Assembly (NCBI GenBank): GCA_934525735.1
Contig: CAKSZM010000039.1
Location: 1-16,207, forward strand
Origin: an uncultured Faecalibacterium sp.
GTDB taxonomy: Bacteria > Bacillota > Clostridia > Oscillospirales > Ruminococcaceae
DNA: 16,207 bases
Direction: 5' to 3'
This document shows positions 12,522-16,207 of this stretch, one piece after another; the stretch's first letter is position 1; each line of letters opens with the position of its first letter. A program made the translations under genes and the position numbers. The notes beneath the pieces are model-generated. The model was not told where the DNA came from. It saw only the letters and a program-made list of their open reading frames with translations, and did no database searches.

Positions 12522-13349
12522 ATGGAACAACCGTCCAAACGCCCCGCACCGCGCCCCGATGCGCCGCGCATGACCCGTGCTCAGCGCAAACGCCGCAGAC
12601 GCCTGCGCATGATCCGCAACTGGTCGATCCTGATCCTCGTCTGCGCGGCGCTGGTCGCTCTGATGGCAAAGGGCATCCTCTGGCTGCTGCCGAAGGTCAA
12701 TGCCCTGCTGACCGGGCCGAAGGCATTCGAAGCCGCCGAATACGACGGCACGGCCTACCGTTTTAACGAGGCAGACGAGAGGCTGGTTCTGGTCAACGCC
12801 AACCTGCCCTACGACGAAGAACCGTCCCCGGAACTGGATCTTGCCGACGACAACAGCAGCATCCGGCTGGAAACGGAAGCGGCGCAGGCTTACCGCAGCA
12901 TGGCGGCAGCCGCGCAGGCCGACGGAGTGCAGCTGGTGCTGAACGCCGGTTATCTGGACGCAGATGCCCGCAACGCCGTTTATGAGACCCGGAAACAGGT
13001 CTATCTGGAAAAAGGCAAAGCGGAAGAGACCGCTGCCAGCCTTGCCGCCGCCATCCAGCCGGGGGCAGGCAGCAACGAGCACGGCACCGGCTATGCGGCG
13101 GACATTCTCAGTGCGGACTACACCACGCGGGACACCGGCTTTGCAGGCACCCGCGCCTACGAGTGGCTGACGGCCTACGCTGCCGAATACGGCTTTATCC
13201 TGCGCTATCCGAAGGACCGGCAGGCCGCTACCGGTGTGGTGTTTGAGCCGTGGCATTGGCGGTATGTGGGCGTGGAAAACGCCCTCGCCATCCGTGCCAG
13301 CGGACTGAGCTTAGAGGAATTTCTTGCCGTACAGAAGGCATCAAACTAA
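12522..13349 (+). CDS. VanY-like membrane-anchored D,D-carboxypeptidase (M15 family)
   Basis: The 275-residue protein has an Arg/Lys-rich cytoplasmic N-terminus, one membrane helix at about 33-56 and an extracellular M15B peptidase domain that would trim the terminal D-Ala from cell-wall stem peptides. The zinc site is visible: S184-N-E-H187-G-T-G-Y-A-A-D194 and E242-P-W-H245-W-R-Y-V-G, matching the family S-x-H-x-x-G-x-A-x-D and E-x-W-H-x-R-Y motifs. The usual S-G-Y-R-S substrate-binding motif is replaced by N141-A-G-Y-L145, so the arginine is missing. The start at 12522 has AAAGGAG at 12502-12508 (13 bases, rather long). It leads the unit with yfmF, 36 bases downstream. The motifs are those of carboxypeptidases in ordinary wall turnover, not evidence for vancomycin resistance. 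Confidence 0.87.
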   Translation: MEQPSKRPAPRPDAPRMTRAQRKRRRRLRMIRNWSILILVCAALVALMAKGILWLLPKVNALLTGPKAFEAAEYDGTAYRFNEADERLVLVNANLPYDEEPSPELDLADDNSSIRLETEAAQAYRSMAAAAQADGVQLVLNAGYLDADARNAVYETRKQVYLEKGKAEETAASLAAAIQPGAGSNEHGTGYAADILSADYTTRDTGFAGTRAYEWLTAYAAEYGFILRYPKDRQAATGVVFEPWHWRYVGVENALAIRASGLSLEEFLAVQKASN

Positions 13350-13385
13350 AAAACTCCCTGCAGACACAGGGGTGGAGGAACACAA

Positions 13386-14684
13386 TTGGAACGTACTCTC
13401 ATTGCGCCGGGCGTGCATCTTTCCTGCGACCCGGCAGAAAAATTCAACCGCTGCCGCATCAGCATCCACTTTGCCTTTCCGGCAAAGCGGGAGACGGCAA
13501 CGGCACATGCACTGCTGCCGCTGGTGATGGAGCGCGGCTATGCCGACTGCCCGGACATGACCCGCCTGACCAAGAAGCTGGCAAAGCTTTACGGCGCCGA
13601 CCTGACCGTGGACGCCCGCCCCATGGGCTGCAGCCACAACCTCTGCGTCAGCGTCACCGGCATCAAGGACAAGTTTGCGCTGGAAGGCGAAGCGCTGACC
13701 CGCGAATACGCCGCCATCGCGCTGGGCGCGGCGTTTCACCCGTATCTGCTGGACGGCGTGTTCGACCCGCAGGCCGTGAGCATCGAAAAGCAGATGCTGA
13801 AAAAGGGCCTGGAAGATGAGATCAACGACAAGCGCATCTACTGCCTGCATCAGGCCAACCGGGAGTTCTTCGGCGACAGCCCGGCGGGCGTGCGGCAGGA
13901 GGGCTATCTGGAAGAGGTGGACGGCCTGACCCCGGCCATGCTGACCGAGGCCTACCGCGAAATGCTGCGCACTGCAAACATCGAACTCATCGTGCTGGGC
14001 TGCGACGCGGCGCAGACCGCTGCCGTCAGGGATGCCCTGCTGGCAGAGCTGGCCGCCATTGACCGTGCGCCGCTGCCGCTGGCCGAGAACATTGCCATGC
14101 CCCGGCGGGAGCCGCTGCATAAAACCGAGACTTACGACATGGTGCAGGCAAAACTGTGCATGCTGTTCACATTGGGCGAACCGATGCGCACCGAACAGTT
14201 GGCGGCTGTGCGCCTTGCCATGGCGCTGTACGGCGGCAGTGTGACCAGCCGCCTGTTCCTGAACGTCCGCGAGCGGGACCACCTGTGCTACTACTGCTCG
14301 TCCTCGTTCCAGAGCTTTACCGGCAGCATGGCCGTGAACAGCGGCGTGGAGCACGCCGACGCTGCCCGTGCCGAGCAGGCCATCCTGAAGGAGCTGGCCG
14401 ACCTGTGCGACGGCCCCATTACCGACGAAGAGTTCGAGGACTGCCGCCGCGGACTGCTCAGCGGGATGCAGGGGGTGGAGGACACCCTCGGCGGCATTGA
14501 GACATGGTATTACATCGAAGTGCTGCGCAGCGGCGGCGACCCGGCAAAGGTGCAGACCCCTGCCGCTGCCCGCGCCGCCCTGCAGGCCGTGACCAAGGAC
14601 GATGTGCGCAGCATCCTGCGCAGCCTGACTCTCTCGGTCAGCTATCTGCTTACAAAGGAGGAACCTGCCCATGCCGCAGAATAA
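13386..14684 (+). CDS. yfmF: M16 peptidase-like protein YfmF (EF-P modification-associated, inactive type)
   Basis: This 432-residue protein has the two-domain M16 (pitrilysin) layout, but where active members carry H-x-x-E-H it reads L-P-L-V-M-E-R-G-Y, so it has no zinc site and is probably the non-catalytic partner of YfmH. The second domain keeps the M16 motif L292-N-V-R-E-R-D-H-L-C-Y-Y303. In Bacillus the orthologous pair (ymfF, ymfH) has been linked to the 5-aminopentanol modification of elongation factor P; the exact reaction is not visible here. The start codon is TTG (13386), with GGAGG (13374-13378) seven bases before it and the family-like opening M-E-R-T-L-I-A-P-G-V-H-L. Its end overlaps yfmH by 14 bases. 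Confidence 0.88.
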   Translation: MERTLIAPGVHLSCDPAEKFNRCRISIHFAFPAKRETATAHALLPLVMERGYADCPDMTRLTKKLAKLYGADLTVDARPMGCSHNLCVSVTGIKDKFALEGEALTREYAAIALGAAFHPYLLDGVFDPQAVSIEKQMLKKGLEDEINDKRIYCLHQANREFFGDSPAGVRQEGYLEEVDGLTPAMLTEAYREMLRTANIELIVLGCDAAQTAAVRDALLAELAAIDRAPLPLAENIAMPRREPLHKTETYDMVQAKLCMLFTLGEPMRTEQLAAVRLAMALYGGSVTSRLFLNVRERDHLCYYCSSSFQSFTGSMAVNSGVEHADAARAEQAILKELADLCDGPITDEEFEDCRRGLLSGMQGVEDTLGGIETWYYIEVLRSGGDPAKVQTPAAARAALQAVTKDDVRSILRSLTLSVSYLLTKEEPAHAAE

Positions 14685-15981
14685 TCAGGCTCTGCTGGAA
14701 AAGACGGTGGCCGACCAGTGGCAGACTCTGTCCTCCGGCCTGACCGTCATCGTGCGGCCGATGCCGGGCTATTCCAGCACCCACGTTATCTTTGCCACGA
14801 AATTCGGCTCCATCGACCGGGATTTTCGGCTGGATGGCAAAGAGGTGCACCTGCCCGCCGGTGTGGCGCACTTCCTCGAGCACAAGATGTTTGAGGATCA
14901 GGACGGCGACGCCTTTGCCAAGTATGCCAAGACCGGTGCCAACGCCAATGCGTTCACCAGTTTTGACCGCACCTGCTACCTGTTCACCGCCACCCAGCAG
15001 CTGGACGAAAGTCTGGATGTGCTGCTGGGCATGGTGACTCACCCCTACTTCACCGAGCAGACCATTGCCAAGGAGCAGGGTATCATCGGGCAGGAGATCA
15101 AAATGTACGATGACAGCCCGGACTGGCGGCTCATCACCGGCCTGTTCGAGTGCCTGTACCATGAGCACCCCATCCGCAGCGACATTGCGGGCACGGTGGA
15201 AAGCATTGCAGAGATCACCCCGGAGATGCTCTACGACAGCTGCCGGGCGTTCTACGCCCCGGGCAACATGGTGCTGGCCGCGGCCGGCAACACCACCATG
15301 GAGCAGATTCTGGCCGCCTGCGAGCGCCACGGCCTGATGGAACCCCGCAGCGCGGAGACGGTGCAGCGCCTGTGGAAGCCGGAGCCCATGACGTTGGCCG
15401 CAGACTGCAAGACCCTGACTATGCCAGTGTCCAAGCCCTGCTTCGGGCTGGGCTTCAAGGAAGAACCGCTTGCATCGGGCGACCTGCGCACCGAAGCGCT
15501 GTATGACCTGATCCTCAGCTGCATCGTGGGCGGTATGTCGCCGCTGTACCGCCGCCTGTACGACGGCAGCCTTGTGAACCCCGGTTTCGGCGGGGAAGTG
15601 CTGCGGGTGGATGGCTGCTGCTGCATCCTCTTCACCGGCGAGAGCGACGAGCCGGACACCGTGAAACAGATGCTGCTGGACGAGATCGCCCGCATCCGCG
15701 CCGAGGGCGTGGACCGCGAGATCTTTACCCTGTGCAAAAACGAAAAATATGGCCAGCTGATCGAAAATCTGGAAAACGCGGAGGACTCGGCCAGCCAGAT
15801 GGCAGACTTTGCCCTCTCCGGCCAGACCGTGGCGCAGCAGATCTCCATGCTGGCGGGGCTGACCGCAGAGGATGCAGACGCCGCTCTGCAGAAGATCCTC
15901 TCCACCGACCGTATGGCCACCATGTACATCCAGCCGGACGGCACTGCGCCGCTGGCAGGGGATGAGGAGGAAGCAGAATGA
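14671..15981 (+). CDS. yfmH: M16 zinc peptidase YfmH (EF-P modification-associated)
   Basis: The 436-residue protein keeps the inverted zinc motif H67-F-L-E-H71 with the downstream E135 and ligand E142 in K-E-Q-G-I-I-G-Q-E-I-K-M-Y-D-D, spaced seven residues apart as in pitrilysin. A second M16 domain follows, with G-M-S-P-L-Y-R-R-L-Y-D-G-S-L-V. It is therefore the probably active half of a heterodimer with YfmF, comparable with alpha/beta pairs of mitochondrial processing peptidase. The ATG at 14671 lies within the end of yfmF and has AAAGGAGG at 14655-14662, so the two genes are translationally coupled. The stop overlaps the lgt start by four bases (ATGA). Confidence 0.92.
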   Translation: MPQNNQALLEKTVADQWQTLSSGLTVIVRPMPGYSSTHVIFATKFGSIDRDFRLDGKEVHLPAGVAHFLEHKMFEDQDGDAFAKYAKTGANANAFTSFDRTCYLFTATQQLDESLDVLLGMVTHPYFTEQTIAKEQGIIGQEIKMYDDSPDWRLITGLFECLYHEHPIRSDIAGTVESIAEITPEMLYDSCRAFYAPGNMVLAAAGNTTMEQILAACERHGLMEPRSAETVQRLWKPEPMTLAADCKTLTMPVSKPCFGLGFKEEPLASGDLRTEALYDLILSCIVGGMSPLYRRLYDGSLVNPGFGGEVLRVDGCCCILFTGESDEPDTVKQMLLDEIARIRAEGVDREIFTLCKNEKYGQLIENLENAEDSASQMADFALSGQTVAQQISMLAGLTAEDADAALQKILSTDRMATMYIQPDGTAPLAGDEEEAE

Positions 15982-16207
15982 CAAATCTGGTACAATTCCC
16001 GGGTCTGGGCCTGAGCTTTGAGATCAACCGCGTGGCCTTTTCCATCGGCGGGTTCAACATTTACTGGTACGGCGTGTGCATCGCCTTCGGCATCTGTCTG
16101 GCGCTGGTATTCGCCTTCCGCCACAGCGTCGAGTTCGGCGTGGACCCGGACAGCATGGTGGACGTGATCCTGATCGGCATCGTGCTGGGCATTGTCAGCG
16201 CCCGCGC
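15978..16207 (+). CDS. lgt: Prolipoprotein diacylglyceryl transferase, partial
   Basis: The first 76 residues are present before the window ends. Lgt moves a diacylglyceryl group from phosphatidylglycerol to the lipobox cysteine of prolipoproteins at the cytoplasmic membrane. The visible part has the family opening: an N-terminal F-P-G-L-G-L stretch, then F-N-I-Y-W-Y-G-V-C-I-A-F-G in the first membrane helix and D-V-I-L-I-G-I-V-L-G-I-V-S-A-R in the second, matching the conserved G-x-x-x-A-R segment. GAGGAGG (15964-15970) sits seven bases before the ATG, inside yfmH, and the ATGA overlap indicates translational coupling. The catalytic C-terminal part is not visible. Confidence 0.93.
   Translation, partial: MTNLVQFPGLGLSFEINRVAFSIGGFNIYWYGVCIAFGICLALVFAFRHSVEFGVDPDSMVDVILIGIVLGIVSAR

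Noticed and set aside
12123..12573. Open frames of 80 to 141 codons covering the repeat at 12152-12370
   Set aside because: They run through a terminator, inverted repeats and a promoter, without a start signal or domain.
12522..13349. Vancomycin resistance gene vanY
   Set aside because: VanY-like M15 carboxypeptidases are common in ordinary wall turnover; no vanH, vanA, vanX or vanRS-type neighbours are present.

Overview
This 16.2 kb window looks like chromosomal core DNA from a GC-rich Firmicute of the gut Oscillospiraceae/Ruminococcaceae type, closest in feel to Faecalibacterium. The reasons are the gene families (FakA with an Asp23/Gls24 protein, a UPF0735-type ACT protein heading hom-thrB, a BofC C-terminal-domain protein, the YfmF/YfmH peptidase-like pair next to lgt), AGGAGG-type ribosome binding sites, sigma-A-type promoters and a short interspersed repeat with CCCTCTCAG ends. 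The organism call is inference from families and style, not a database match. No rRNA, tRNA, CRISPR array, phage or transposase gene was seen.

Layout. Positions 1-1158 (minus strand) hold fakA (cut by the left edge) behind an Asp23/Gls24 gene, read from a promoter at 1261-1289. On the plus strand follow a two-CBS-domain protein (1596-2048) with a terminator-like hairpin in its leader, a 38-residue small protein (2215-2331), and a Na/phosphate cotransporter with a PhoU domain (2654-4432). The transporter has three 11-bp-phased TGTAAA-type repeats upstream, an extended -10 promoter and a folded leader. Converging on it from the minus strand are a 56-residue Cys/His-rich small protein (4468-4638) with a fully consensus promoter and a BofC-domain membrane protein (4761-5135); a bidirectional terminator separates the two directions.

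Positions 5234-7965 hold a class A penicillin-binding protein whose good Shine-Dalgarno sequence points at an ATC codon instead of the first ATG. Next comes a threonine/aspartate-pathway cluster: ACT protein (8163-8594, TTG start), hom (8630-9865), thrB (9895-10800) and lysC (10884-12083). lysC carries an internal Shine-Dalgarno plus ATG at codon 247, matching the place where Bacillus subtilis aspartokinase II makes its separate beta subunit. After a terminator and a 219-bp repeat element come a VanY-like D,D-carboxypeptidase (12522-13349), yfmF (13386-14684), yfmH (14671-15981) and the start of lgt (15978 onward), closely packed as an operon.

How the genes work together. Three themes recur: cell-envelope building (class A PBP, VanY-like peptidase, Lgt, FakA lipid metabolism), phosphate uptake, and amino-acid supply from aspartate through homoserine to phosphohomoserine. 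The most interesting signals are regulatory: the lysC internal start, the ATC-start puzzle of the PBP, the Pho-box-like repeats, and the short genes below usual annotation size. No wholly new multi-gene system could be supported.
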